From Symsagittifera roscoffensis (Eukaryota > Xenacoelomorpha > Acoela > Convolutidae): 32,258 bases of DNA. Positions 12,603 to 21,812 of this stretch are shown here, one piece after another (positions within the stretch are counted from its first letter, which is position 1; each line of letters opens with the position of its first letter). Below the pieces are notes generated by a model that saw only the letters and a list, made by a program, of their open reading frames with translations, did no database searches and was not told the origin of the DNA. A program made the translations under genes and the position numbers. Where the stretch lies: positions 1 to 32,258 of the forward strand of contig NW_026971369.1 in assembly GCF_963678635.1 (NCBI RefSeq). The letters run 5' to 3'.

Positions 12603-12861
12603 TACAAAAGATGGGTTCATCAATCAGACTTGTTGATTAAAAGACTGAAATCTGAACCTGTTATCAACCCAGAGCCTAGTTTGTATCTCTTTTAGTTCTT
12701 CTGTAGAAAGGCAAATGGACTCGAAAAATGTTGTATCACAATAATAAGCTATCAAAAAATTTGTATCATAATAATAAGCTATCAAAACACATATATGAAT
12801 ACTATGGTTGTTGACCTCAGTAGTTTGACTGTTGTAACAGTCGCCTACTTCGGTCACATAT
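12603..12861. other. Spacer between polymerase relic and retrotransposon end
   Basis: It contains a 30-bp tandem duplication (copies start at 12731 and 12761, core AATAATAAGCTATCAAAA) and a near-palindrome GACTGTTGTAACAGTC at 12827-12842. No gene is seen. Confidence 0.4.
12731..12787. repeat. 30-bp direct tandem duplication
   Basis: Two copies of TTGTATCAYAATAATAAGCT followed by ATCAAAA, starting at 12731 and 12761. Confidence 0.7.
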
Positions 12862-14126
12862 GAGGCTTAAGAAAAATAGGCCATATAACCATTGGCTCAG
12901 GAGTCAGGGACACTATCTCTTGTGTTTTTCCACCTCAAAATGGTCGGAGCCAATTCGGTTCACTTGCGACATGAGACTAGAACCCGTTACAGCTTAAAGG
13001 CCACTACCAAAATACCCCCCACTCTAGAAAATAAGAACGTCCCCATACTTAGGTCTCAAAATACCCAAAATACACGAACGCCGATAAAAACAGGGTGGGA
13101 ACAATCCGTTAAGTTACTTCTTATTGGACAGTGGAACTTTGATCCATTTCAGATGGATCAACCTAAAACTCGCCTTATCTCAACATACTTATCTTAAAAT
13201 ACACTCGGGAAAATTAAATTAGGTACTTAAATAGCAGCACACTTGAGAATCAGAGTATTTAAGCTAATTAGTAACTCTAGCATAAATATAATTGAATATA
13301 ACTCGAGAAGTTTTCTATCAATGAATTCCAATCGAAGGAAATGAGTTTTAACTTGAGAATATAGTTTTGGGTCTGAACCATTGGGAGACTTCAGTTGTCT
13401 ACCTTTCCACGAAGGTTCACTCTGGTTCAGCTGAATTTCGATCTTCTTTCGTAATCACTCTGTCTCCTATATCAAGATAGGACAGCTCTACTCTCGTGTT
13501 TTTACTAGAATCTCGGAAATTGCGAATAGCAATTTCCCGCTGTTTTTTCTATCACTTTCCCGCAATTGCGATTCGGTCGTTCTGTTTTTTTTGATGTTTT
13601 CAGTTGTCGCGAAAAAACTGAGCATGACAGACTCAATTCGAATTTTTGAAAAATTGAACTTCATCCCAAAACCACGAATTTCATATTCCTCGAATTTCAT
13701 ATTCCTCAAGGTCAAACTTCCAGATAAGACCGACTGGCACATACTCCCCGGACTCAAGATTGATTTCCTCATCGCGTGCTGTTGTCTGCAAGTGAATCCC
13801 CAGAAAACCGAATTTGGCTCAAGGTACAGTGCCAGTGGTCATTTACAGAAGTTTGCATCATACTTAAGTTTATCTACACCCCAAAATTCACATCCATGTA
13901 AAATTTTCACACTTTCGCTGAACAGCAATCAAAATCGGCACACACCTGCACCATTGAATTTTTGCTTTTTAAGCTAGTAATTTAAAATTTCTTTTGTCCT
14001 ATTCAATCAGGAAATTGTCATGCAGCATTTTGATTTACATAATAGAAATAACATATTAATAACAATATCTCATTTGTTAAAATTTTTTTTTCGTGAACCC
14101 AGATTTTATCCAAGTTCACTCTCGAG
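12862..14126 (-). repeat. Probable 3' LTR / terminal non-coding region
   Basis: This stretch lies between the last coding frame and the flank. On the minus strand it could begin TGAACTTGG just after a purine tract and end ...GCCTCA, giving TG...CA ends. It has five CTTGAG/CTCAAG hexamers, as dense as the coding part of the element and unlike the left flank. A TATTTAAG sequence and several AATAA-type signals are present. A 16-bp direct duplication (CGAATTTCATATTCCT) sits near 13675-13705. The matching 5' LTR is not in the window, so ends and length are inference. Confidence 0.35.
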
Positions 14127-14141
14127 CCCCTTTCTTTCCCT
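14127..14141 (-). other. Candidate polypurine tract
   Basis: The minus strand reads AGGGAAAGAAAGGGG, a 15-base pure purine run placed 43 bases after the last stop codon (14184) and just before the probable LTR. This is where a retrotransposon primes plus-strand DNA synthesis. Confidence 0.45.
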
Positions 14142-14183
14142 GACAAGACTCAAGACTCTACAATTTCCCATTGAGCCACCTGC

Positions 14184-14748
14184 TCATCTCGCGTTCTTCG
14201 CCTTCGAGGTACCAGACCCAGACGTATTTGACACCGTAATCTGCTTCAACAGTGCCTCTTCATTATCCGAGCTAATCACGATCTCTTCCCATGCTTTCAG
14301 CTGTTCATAGGACCGCATCCATTCCCTTTGCTCCTGCAATCTCTTTGCTTGGTTGGGCAAACTCTTCACACCCTCGACTCTCGGTTCAAACAGAAGGAAT
14401 TGTGCAGACTCAGGCTTACGTTCTTCGCCAAGTCCTCCTCCAGTATCGACTCTCTCACCTTAGTATTGTTTCTTGACACCCTACCAACTCTTTTCCACCC
14501 CGTCGTGATCGCATTTCGATGGGCCAGCAGAGATCTCTTGAAAGCTTCCGGTCCTATCTCGGCCAGGAACTATCGATATTCCTTTTGATATTTCTTCATG
14601 TGATCCTTCGTTACCATGTACAACCAGGATGTCAACGTCGCTCGAAACCAAGGAAAGAACCTTATACGGCTCCATTCGTGTCTGACCTCCATTGGTATGG
14701 CGAATACTTTGCATGCAGTCTCAAACAACTCAAGTCTCCTGCTGTAAT
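14184..14748 (-). pseudogene. C-terminal tail of the third coding region (frameshifted)
   Basis: This continues the reading beyond the 14749-15489 segment in another frame. From about 14735 a frame of ordinary composition runs on, is interrupted by an in-frame TAG at 14572-14570, and continues to about 14410. There it shifts into the frame that ends in SNTSGSGTSKAKNAR with a stop at 14184. The last part is charged and probably helical (AKRLQEQREWMRSYEQLKAWEE). If the hydrophobic helix upstream spans a membrane, this would be a cytoplasmic tail of about 190 residues. No family is recognised. Confidence 0.5.
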
Positions 14749-15489
14749 CTATCGCGTATATCGACTCCGCCGTTGGCGTCTTGACTCCCGATATTTCGTT
14801 ACATTTTTCTCAATCCATCGTAGAGCCAGCATCGTGCTCACCACCAAGATGATCAACTTCTGCTGATGATCGGGCAATCCTATTGACCGAATTTCTTCCA
14901 CATCCCAGACCAGGCAGAGGTTTGCGTGATCTGGATACCACACTGTTTGTGCCAGACAGTGGCATGGACATTCCCCATGTGTGAGGTCAATACTCCTAAG
15001 GTTGCGCTCTCCCGAGGCTTCTAGGGGAGGTTCAAGTTCCATCATCTTCTCCTGTATCGTATCGTTCTCCTCCAAATTTGGAGCACCACCCATCGGTTTC
15101 CCGATCACGTTCTGTCTCTCGTGGTCACTTGTGTTTTCACTCTCCAAACCCAAAAGTTCTTCCCCCCAGATTTCACTCAAGTCATCTCTCTGCTCTCTCG
15201 GCACTGTTCCTCGGATTTTTCTCAACAACCTGTGTGAGTGATGCGACATCCGAGCCAATCTCACGCACTTGGGCACTGAGAAGGCCTTGTCTATCAATAC
15301 CCTTTGACTGGATACCTCCACCATCGCCATGTGCAATGGGTAGTGGCTGCCGCATAAATTGGCCATCACTGACCCCACTAGGGACTTCGCATTTAGAGGC
15401 AGACCATAGGCTTCGCTCATAGGAAATCCCATTTCCGCTTCAAGTCCAACCTTCCAGCTTTTGATGTGTTTCTGGGTTACCTGCAACAC
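14749..15489 (-). CDS. Third-region segment with cysteine cluster and one hydrophobic helix
   Basis: An open frame of 246 codons in the third coding region. Near its end it has a cysteine group (C174, C176, C178, C192 in GECPCHC...NLCLVW). One hydrophobic stretch follows (about residues 211-225, LIILVVSTMLALRWI) and then a strongly basic end (RESRRQRRSRYTR). Cysteines, a single helix and a basic stop-transfer-like stretch resemble the membrane-proximal end of a type I glycoprotein, which would suit an env position. However, no signal peptide or known envelope motif was found. The frame continues upstream and downstream through frameshifts, so both ends are artificial. The helix may instead be a buried core helix of a soluble protein. 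Confidence 0.5.
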   Translation of the reverse strand: MLQVTQKHIKSWKVGLEAEMGFPMSEAYGLPLNAKSLVGSVMANLCGSHYPLHMAMVEVSSQRVLIDKAFSVPKCVRLARMSHHSHRLLRKIRGTVPREQRDDLSEIWGEELLGLESENTSDHERQNVIGKPMGGAPNLEENDTIQEKMMELEPPLEASGERNLRSIDLTHGECPCHCLAQTVWYPDHANLCLVWDVEEIRSIGLPDHQQKLIILVVSTMLALRWIEKNVTKYRESRRQRRSRYTR

Positions 15490-15501
15490 CCCGAACCATG
15501 A

Positions 15502-16146
15502 CTACACGCTCAACGCGGCCACCAAATGGTGTTCAGACCCTAGCCTCTCCAGTGACTGCAGACTGCCCATTCTCGAGAAGAATCCCAGAGCTGTTGCTAT
15601 ATTCACCGTGGTACTCGCGTAACACTCTGCCACTATCTGTAATTCACTCTTCTCCCTCTCTGTGATATCTTCAAACCAAGTGACTAGATCTTCTTTTTGG
15701 AAGGACAGTATCCTAACGCATGACCGTCCATCACAGGTGTGCTCGCCATTCCCACACGTCGAGTCAAGACAACTATCCGGCTCCATTTTCTTCACCGACC
15801 CTAGCTTACTCGTTGCTTCGCCTGACTCCTTCACCTGAGGCAAGATCAGCTTGTGCACTATACTCAATGTTGCCAGATCTTCGTCCTCGGCCGGTGCTAA
15901 CCTCACTCGCTCCGTGACTTCCTCGATCAGGCTCGCATGGGAATGTGGACACCAGGAGGGCCTTAGCAATTTCCACACCACTCCCAGATTCGTGACTAAC
16001 ATGCCATTCCCGTTACCCATCTTCAGCTCGACTCTTTTACTTGAGCGCGGCACACTTATCACCTCTGGTGTTTTCTCGAGAATCAAGCCCAAGCTCGGTC
16101 TCTCTCTCTCTCTACTGTGTCTATTTTCACTATCTTCTCTGTCCAA
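15502..16146 (-). CDS. Third-region segment with CLDSTC...C...C cysteines
   Basis: An open frame of 214 codons lying between two frame breaks. It contains a compact cysteine cluster, CLDSTCGNGEHTCDGRSC, that could form disulphides or bind a metal. The remainder is mixed helical sequence. The first residues (before about 16085) are the shadow of the preceding frame (16083-16532), and the frame should be read from about 16090 downward. No family is recognised. Together with 14749-15489 it would form a cysteine-bearing C-terminal domain of the large third product. Confidence 0.45.
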   Translation of the reverse strand: MDREDSENRHSRERERPSLGLILEKTPEVISVPRSSKRVELKMGNGNGMLVTNLGVVWKLLRPSWCPHSHASLIEEVTERVRLAPAEDEDLATLSIVHKLILPQVKESGEATSKLGSVKKMEPDSCLDSTCGNGEHTCDGRSCVRILSFQKEDLVTWFEDITEREKSELQIVAECYASTTVNIATALGFFSRMGSLQSLERLGSEHHLVAALSV

Positions 16147-16532
16147 AACTTTAGTAGCTCTGCTACCTCGTAGTTCCTGTGAGCGCCTCTGGCTTCCGAG
16201 TCCAGGAAAGGGTTGTACGCCATCCCAATCACTCCAGACACATACTGATATTCTCCCTTCTTATTGGGTTCCAAGTACTCTCCTGAAGAGGCCAAGTTAC
16301 GGTGTACGTCGTGTCCCTCCTCAAACTTCTTGTTGTAGAATTTCCGTATCTCGTCTAACTTTCTGTGGCGCTCTAGAGACTGCCTGGAACCATCCTCCTT
16401 TTCTATCCCAGTACTCTGGTATACATACAAGATGACTGCTGAGATTCTCCTTTCCACTGTCTTACCTCCGATTGCTCTTTGTTGACATGCTAGGATGGTA
16501 CTGTCGGTCATCGCCGACATTATCCACCTCAA
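16083..16532 (-). CDS. Third-region segment, unknown
   Basis: An open frame of 149 codons continuing the third coding region between two frameshifts. It is rich in charged residues with no hydrophobic segment longer than about 10. No known motif was recognised. It overlaps the next frame by 64 bases at the break near 16100, where the sequence is a CTCTCT run that could be prone to slippage or sequencing error. Confidence 0.45.
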   Translation of the reverse strand: MRWIMSAMTDSTILACQQRAIGGKTVERRISAVILYVYQSTGIEKEDGSRQSLERHRKLDEIRKFYNKKFEEGHDVHRNLASSGEYLEPNKKGEYQYVSGVIGMAYNPFLDSEARGAHRNYEVAELLKFWTEKIVKIDTVERERDRAWA

Positions 16533-16789
16533 GAAACAAGTAGCGTCTTTCCTCCTTGCCAGGCTCTTGCTGAATTATCCCTAGCAATGTGTTGCATCAA
16601 TGTTTGATATATTTCTAGACTTTTTCCACCCAGTTTCAACTTGTCATGTGAGGTCAGCGTTTCTAATTCTATTCCCACCAGGCTCCACGCGAACATCAAT
16701 TGTCCCGCTGTTCTAACGAAGGGATTTGCCATCAACGGCGACGCCGATGAGGATGTCCTCATCGCTTCTTCAAAATGATCCCTTAACAA
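16529..16789 (-). pseudogene. Third-region segment, unknown
   Basis: A short open frame (86 codons) bridging two frame breaks. It reads as ordinary protein (TAGQLMFAWSLVGIELETL...) without a recognised motif. It is called because it continues the same strand, composition and codon pattern as its neighbours. Confidence 0.4.
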
Positions 16790-16795
16790 GTTCTG

Positions 16796-17100
16796 TCAAG
16801 TTCTCTTCAGTTGGCTCCCCAATTCTAATTTGTTAATCTCAGCCTTCTGCTGGGTAGCCCAGTTGCGTCGCTTGCGTGACACTCCACTGTCGAGTTTCTT
16901 TATGCAGTCTTCCAGTTCCTTCAAAGTTTCCAGGGCCACCCACCACGGCCGGGAGGTGTTCCTCGTTCTATTCTTCTCAAGAGGGTCACTACTTACTTGC
17001 TTCCCAGTGGCCTGGTGTTCATTTGAGACCCATTCTTTGCCAACGTCTACTTCCCGCTCGTCGAACCTCGTTTCATCTTCGTCCTCTGGGGCTTGAAGTC
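16796..17100 (-). pseudogene. Third-region segment, charged, unknown
   Basis: This is the plausible part of a minus-strand frame that follows the frameshift near 17095. It is highly charged, first acidic (EDEDETRFDEREVD), then with a helical basic end (KLDSGVSRKRRNWATQQKAEINKL). No domain is recognised. Confidence 0.4.
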
Positions 17101-17373
17101 TTCTTCCGTTGTCGAGTTGGTGGAAACCTCCATCTCTCTTTCTACCTCGAGCAATTTCCTTGGTTCGTAGCTTCTCTTGTAGGCTGCTGTCTTCCACCGT
17201 GCCAGAACCATGGGAGCCGTCTCTCTCAGGTTTTTCTCTGAGACTGCGTCCGCCGAAGGACTACCCAACCCTTCTACCTCTCTCTTTCTCTTGCGAGACT
17301 TCACGTCTTTACTTGGGGGCGTTGCCGTTATCATCACTGATTCGACCTCTTTGTTTCCATCCAACCCTTCCAA
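17090..17373 (-). pseudogene. Third-region segment with basic NLS-like patch
   Basis: A minus-strand frame with the patch PPSKDVKSRKRKRE, which resembles a classical nuclear localisation signal. Between it and the 309-codon frame above (ending 17421) is a short AT-rich stretch with stops. That stretch could be a small intron remnant or a local lesion. Function unknown. Confidence 0.4.
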
Positions 17374-17420
17374 CTCTTGCCTCCCCCCTGCTCGAGCCTT
17401 AAGGATATTAGTACTTATAA

Positions 17421-18350
17421 TTATATTATAGTCTCAACCTTATCCCCCCTTACACCTTCAATTATTTTATTGACAGTTTTTTGTTTCAGAGTAGAGCTGT
17501 CTTTACATTCGTCTTCTTTGGTCTTCAGTGGCACCTTTCTCAATTCGACCATCTTGTTCAGCAGCTCTCCTCTTGCTTTTTCATCCAGACCTGTTGCCAT
17601 CAGGACAGGTTCCCCGAACTTCACCACCGTGTTCCACAGTTCTTCTTTGAAACTATCTAATGTGATTTCGCTTTCCGTTTCTTGGTTAATTTCCCTCAAG
17701 AAATCTCGCCAAGCTTTCTCATCTAGAGTCCCTAGGAACATGGTCATGTTTCCCTCGAAGGTATTCTTTTCGCTTTCCTCCGCACTCAAGAAATTCATTC
17801 CTATATTGGAAGTCTCGCTCGTCAGTGGCAACTCTACATTCTTGCGGGGAGATGAGTTCAGAGGTGGTGTGGCAGTATCTGCCCAATCGTCTCCGCTCAG
17901 GTCTTTTAGCAGTTCTTGAGTGGTGAAATCCTCCTCTGCTGGTTTTGGTTCAGGCGTGTTCCCCACTTCCATCTCCTCTCCTGCCTCACTGAGAGTATCA
18001 TCCATGCTTTCTTCTCCTGACTCGACTCTCCTTCTCTCAAGTATCCTCCTGAACCGATCTTCTACGGTGCCGCTTCTTTTGTCTCCAGGGGTGCCCACTG
18101 ACAGGGGTGATGGTGTCGTTGGATCCGATTTCCTATATTCCGTCTGAGCTACATACAACAAGCTTGCCGCATCCAGCTCCTCCCCTTCCTGCCTCATCTC
18201 CACCTGTTCTAATCCGTAAGGCGCCCGGTATTTTCTTGTTGCAAACTTCATTTCGTCTTTTAGCGCAATGTGCCCTTCTTCTACAATCATCCTGCCATCG
18301 TCCCACACCGGAAACATGTTCTCCAAACCCGCCCGATCAAGCGTTCTCAA
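17421..18350 (-). CDS. Third-region segment, 309 codons, acidic, unknown
   Basis: A long open frame with a structured first third (LENMFPVWDDGRMIVEEGHI), an acidic and proline-rich middle (EAGEEMEVGNTPEPKPAEEDF) and a helical end (TLDEKAWRDFLREINQETE). It follows the previous segment through a frameshift near 18345. No family is recognised. The acidic low-complexity part suggests a linker between domains of a very large polyprotein. Confidence 0.5.
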   Translation of the reverse strand: MRTLDRAGLENMFPVWDDGRMIVEEGHIALKDEMKFATRKYRAPYGLEQVEMRQEGEELDAASLLYVAQTEYRKSDPTTPSPLSVGTPGDKRSGTVEDRFRRILERRRVESGEESMDDTLSEAGEEMEVGNTPEPKPAEEDFTTQELLKDLSGDDWADTATPPLNSSPRKNVELPLTSETSNIGMNFLSAEESEKNTFEGNMTMFLGTLDEKAWRDFLREINQETESEITLDSFKEELWNTVVKFGEPVLMATGLDEKARGELLNKMVELRKVPLKTKEDECKDSSTLKQKTVNKIIEGVRGDKVETII

Positions 18351-18750
18351 GATCTCCCCGCACCTCGAATTTTGGGGGCATTGAGCCTCTCATCTTCTTC
18401 GCTTGAGTCGTCCATGAGTTTATTTTTATATCACAGGTGTGGAAATAGACCGCTGCGGTATAGCCGATGAATAGGGGATCCCAGACATCGGTGGATTCCC
18501 TTTGCTGCCTCTCTGCCGCTGCTCTCGCGAACAGGGATGGGACCACCAGGGAACTATTCATTCCCAGGGTCATTCTCCTGACCGTTGGGAACTCGGGAAT
18601 GGTTGCTGGCAAGATTTCCTTCTCTAGTATCGCCTCTAGCTCCCTTTTCACCAAATCGAAGCTTTTCTTCCATGCGTGAAGTCTCAAGATCTCTTGTCCA
18701 CTCGCCGTCAGGGGATTCAAGTTCCAGAACTTGGGATAAGTTTCGATGGG
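18337..18750 (-). pseudogene. Third-region segment joining the SGNH ORF to the next frame
   Basis: This is the supported part of a longer minus-strand frame, 18337-19062. Only the stretch after about 18750 has natural composition (LTASGQEILRLHAWKKSFDL...); the earlier part is a shadow of the 1031-codon ORF. It continues the product across a one-base frameshift near 18750 and ends at another near 18345. Confidence 0.45.
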
Positions 18751-21700
18751 GCCTTCACATTTTCCCCCATCCTGCACTGCAGTTGCCCTCGGAAGTTGTA
18801 TACCATCAACTCGGGATCTTTCACTTTTCCAAAGAGTACCGTGTTGCTCATTTGCGCCCTCAGCACCTCTTGCTGACACCAGTTGAGCGCCGTCCCATCC
18901 AACACACTTATCAGGCTCAAGTGTGCCACGGAGTTGCGGTAAGCCGTCACTAGAGAATCTGGAAACGCGTCCTCCAGCCCCCGGATTATCCCCATTGGGT
19001 CCGATTTCATCGCCAGGCACAGGTCTGTCAACAGAGGCATGCCACCATTCACTTGTCTCCATTCATCTTTCGTTTTCGGATTCTTTTCCTCGCCAGTCAT
19101 ATGTCGATTCTGCATCAGGAGATACTCCACCGGCAGCGTCTTCAGTCCCGCAGCACATTTATATGAGTAGGTGTCTATGCTCAAGTGGGTTTTCCGCATC
19201 GACAGGGGCTCCCCATATTTCGTCAGTCGATGAAATGACACCAGCTCACCATGGGTCAGGAGCACCAGTGCCAGATATCCGTCAATCCGTAGTGTTTCCA
19301 CACCCCGACTGAACATATACGCTGGACCCATGTTGAATAGGTACCTCGGGTAAACTAGGTACAGGGTCAACAACAGGCTGATGGGCATGCTCAGCATTTC
19401 TTGTACAAAGGCTCCAAAAATGGTCTCCTTTGCACCAAACACTCCAGCCATGAATTCCTTCTCCCAACAAGGACTCAAGAACTTGAGAATTTCGTGATAT
19501 TTTCTTGTCCTCAGCTCGCCCTTTGCGTGCTCCCTCCAGAATCCCCCGATTGTGACCTCGCTTACAGCCGTGACGAACCTGGTCACCGTCATCTCCCTGC
19601 TCTCGGCCACTTTCAACTGCTCCTCAAGAAAACTCCAGATCTGCTTCACAAGAGGTGAGGCATTCTCCTTTGTCTTCTCTGTGGCGTTTTCCAACCTTGG
19701 TGTTAGGAACGGCCACCTGCCTCTTTCTTGCGTCAGTCGGTACACCATCGACTCCAGTTGCTTCTCAGTTGCAGCCACATTTCTTCTCTCATTACTTGGT
19801 CCCCTTGACTTACTGGTGGAGCTCGTGATGGTCAAATCCATACATCGAAACCACAAGCTGGCCGTCAAGTGACTTATTATTGGGTGGTCATCCCCTATAG
19901 CCGGACTGAACTTGAGTTGTCTGGCGAAATTCGATATCTCTAGCAAGAGGACTTCATCCAGTACAATGAGGATATCTGCTAACTCATAAAAGCCCCTCAA
20001 CGCGTGGGACCCATCCGTCCACGCCACCGCCAGTTGTTCTGACTTGCGAAGCCTCAAGTTCGTCGGTTCCAACTCTCGATTGGGAGCTGCCATCAGGATC
20101 CGCCATGTATTCCCCTCGGTTACTAAGATCAGAACCGCATACACAAACTGCAGAGCGGGAGGCATGCTCGCGTACCCGGGGGACGTCGTGAATATCATTC
20201 TTGTCTTAGATCCAAATCGTGAGGCGACGTTCTCCTGCACCTCATTCATCGCTGCAAACAACGTCTGGATAGCTTCCCAGATTTTCTTTGGCGCCGGCTC
20301 ATCGCCCTTGAGTTGCTCAAGAAACCCAGTCGCATGCAGGTGGTCATTCATTCCTGGCATCTCCGATTTTATCGCGACCACCAGGGTTAACATTTGGTTC
20401 AACTCAGCCCCTGGCAGCGAGTATATCAAAGTCTCCGGCCAGAACAACTTGGGAGACGTTCCCTCGAAGTCCGATCCCGCCACGATGATCACCCTCGCGG
20501 CAGCTGGATCTGCTCTGTCGTAAACTGCCAAAGTCTTGGCCAATTGGGCGTTCCCGCAGGGTTTCCCATATCTAGGGTCGTCCGCCAATCTCGTACCCTC
20601 ATAAGCGGCATCTGGCAGTTCCATTTCTCTTGGGTCCAATAGTTTGTCCACCACCCTCAACTGCGCTGGAGTTGCCAACCTGATTCTGGCAATGCTCGTT
20701 CGGTGCTTAGCGGGCTCCACTAAGACTCCCGGACTCCCCAGCAACTTGAGAGGTCTGTAGTTGATAGGTCCCATGACTGATCTTGTGGGAATCCCAGTCA
20801 GATCCGCCGTCTCCATCATTCTCGCTCTTGAGAAATGCGTTTCGTGAGCCTTCAACGAGTCCACGCACTGGTGTCTACTTAAGTCCTCGTGTGACACGCG
20901 CTCGAGGCCCAGAGCTTCTGTCAACTCTTGTCTGCACTCCAGGTCCTCCGAGTCCAGCTCCTTTACCTTCTCCAGATATCTCGACCGGCTTGTCTCCGCC
21001 GGTCTCTCCACGCTCTTGCTCTCTACCACTACCACCGAGGACACTACCGAACTCTGGGGTGTTGGTGACGTTGCTTCCTCGGCTTCCATCGGTGCGGCAC
21101 CCGGTAATCTGGTCCGGATACTTCTCGAGCTGTCTCTAGAATCGACGCTCGCCCCCAGGCGACTGGATAGAGTTCTTGAGGCGAGGAAAGGGGGATTTGG
21201 AGGTGGTCCGAATGTGAATTGGGCTGTCTCCAGCAAGTCTGCCTCCAACGCGCTTATGTGCCTTTGGAAAACGTCATTCAACCATTCCACCCCCCTAGGC
21301 CTGTCAAAATGGATTCCATCTGAGGATGCATCGTCGGGGAAGGCAGCTCGCTCCATTTGCTCGGCTACATCCAGCAATCCAATGGGAAGGACACTCCTCT
21401 GATGTATTTGCCTGACTACTTCGTTCAGGTTCCGTACCTTCGTATTCATCTCCATCGCGTGTTGGTCAGCCTTCATTTTGTAAGGGATGGTACACACTGT
21501 GAGTATGGCAGGATCCATTTGAATCCGTAACTCCCCAAGGATGCATCTCATCTTGTCATGTAGCCTCATGACCTTCCTTGACTCCCCCCTGGACACAACA
21601 TTAGTCCCGATCATTAGAGTTACCGTGTATACTCTTGCCATCCCTAGCATCTCAAGTGATGCCAATATCTGTGGCGTTGCAGCTCCAGCGAAACTCAAGA

Positions 21701-21812
21701 TCCCAGTCTGCCAATGCGACTGAATCCGGGTCAGCACCCGCAGCAGGCTGTCCCCTATGATAAGGTGGACCGTACCCTCCGGCACACGTGGCTGCGTATA
21801 GTATTCCACCAA
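18717..21812 (-). CDS. SGNH/GDSL-type hydrolase domain plus a large unknown domain
   Basis: A 1031-codon open frame, the longest in the window. Residues about 14-190 fit an SGNH hydrolase (esterase or lipase-like) fold. Block I is IIGDSLLRVL with nucleophile S22, block II is around SFAGAATPQ (G43), block III is MIGTN with N71, and block V is DGIHF with D165 and H168. The full catalytic set therefore appears to be present. A Pro/Ser-rich linker follows (about 195-290). A second, larger domain of unknown type then follows, with EMPGMNDHLHATG, TTSPGYASMPPALQFVYAVL and WTDGSHALRGF; its NDH and SH motifs could mark a second, degenerate SGNH-like unit. The frame opens just after a stop with no ATG (TTG at 21812), so it probably continues the upstream frame through a frameshift. 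SGNH esterase domains are known in some other retroelements, such as CR1-type LINE ORF1 proteins. The role here is unknown. Confidence 0.7.
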   Translation of the reverse strand: MVEYYTQPRVPEGTVHLIIGDSLLRVLTRIQSHWQTGILSFAGAATPQILASLEMLGMARVYTVTLMIGTNVVSRGESRKVMRLHDKMRCILGELRIQMDPAILTVCTIPYKMKADQHAMEMNTKVRNLNEVVRQIHQRSVLPIGLLDVAEQMERAAFPDDASSDGIHFDRPRGVEWLNDVFQRHISALEADLLETAQFTFGPPPNPPFLASRTLSSRLGASVDSRDSSRSIRTRLPGAAPMEAEEATSPTPQSSVVSSVVVVESKSVERPAETSRSRYLEKVKELDSEDLECRQELTEALGLERVSHEDLSRHQCVDSLKAHETHFSRARMMETADLTGIPTRSVMGPINYRPLKLLGSPGVLVEPAKHRTSIARIRLATPAQLRVVDKLLDPREMELPDAAYEGTRLADDPRYGKPCGNAQLAKTLAVYDRADPAAARVIIVAGSDFEGTSPKLFWPETLIYSLPGAELNQMLTLVVAIKSEMPGMNDHLHATGFLEQLKGDEPAPKKIWEAIQTLFAAMNEVQENVASRFGSKTRMIFTTSPGYASMPPALQFVYAVLILVTEGNTWRILMAAPNRELEPTNLRLRKSEQLAVAWTDGSHALRGFYELADILIVLDEVLLLEISNFARQLKFSPAIGDDHPIISHLTASLWFRCMDLTITSSTSKSRGPSNERRNVAATEKQLESMVYRLTQERGRWPFLTPRLENATEKTKENASPLVKQIWSFLEEQLKVAESREMTVTRFVTAVSEVTIGGFWREHAKGELRTRKYHEILKFLSPCWEKEFMAGVFGAKETIFGAFVQEMLSMPISLLLTLYLVYPRYLFNMGPAYMFSRGVETLRIDGYLALVLLTHGELVSFHRLTKYGEPLSMRKTHLSIDTYSYKCAAGLKTLPVEYLLMQNRHMTGEEKNPKTKDEWRQVNGGMPLLTDLCLAMKSDPMGIIRGLEDAFPDSLVTAYRNSVAHLSLISVLDGTALNWCQQEVLRAQMSNTVLFGKVKDPELMVYNFRGQLQCRMGENVKAPSKLIPSSGT

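Noticed and set aside
13591-13977. 128-codon plus-strand ORF in the probable LTR
   Set aside because: Antisense to the element, contains a 16-bp tandem duplication, and shows no recognisable motif.
14184-16789. Classical retroviral or phlebovirus-like envelope glycoprotein
   Set aside because: Position and one hydrophobic helix fit, but no signal peptide, fusion loop or familiar cysteine pattern could be recognised.
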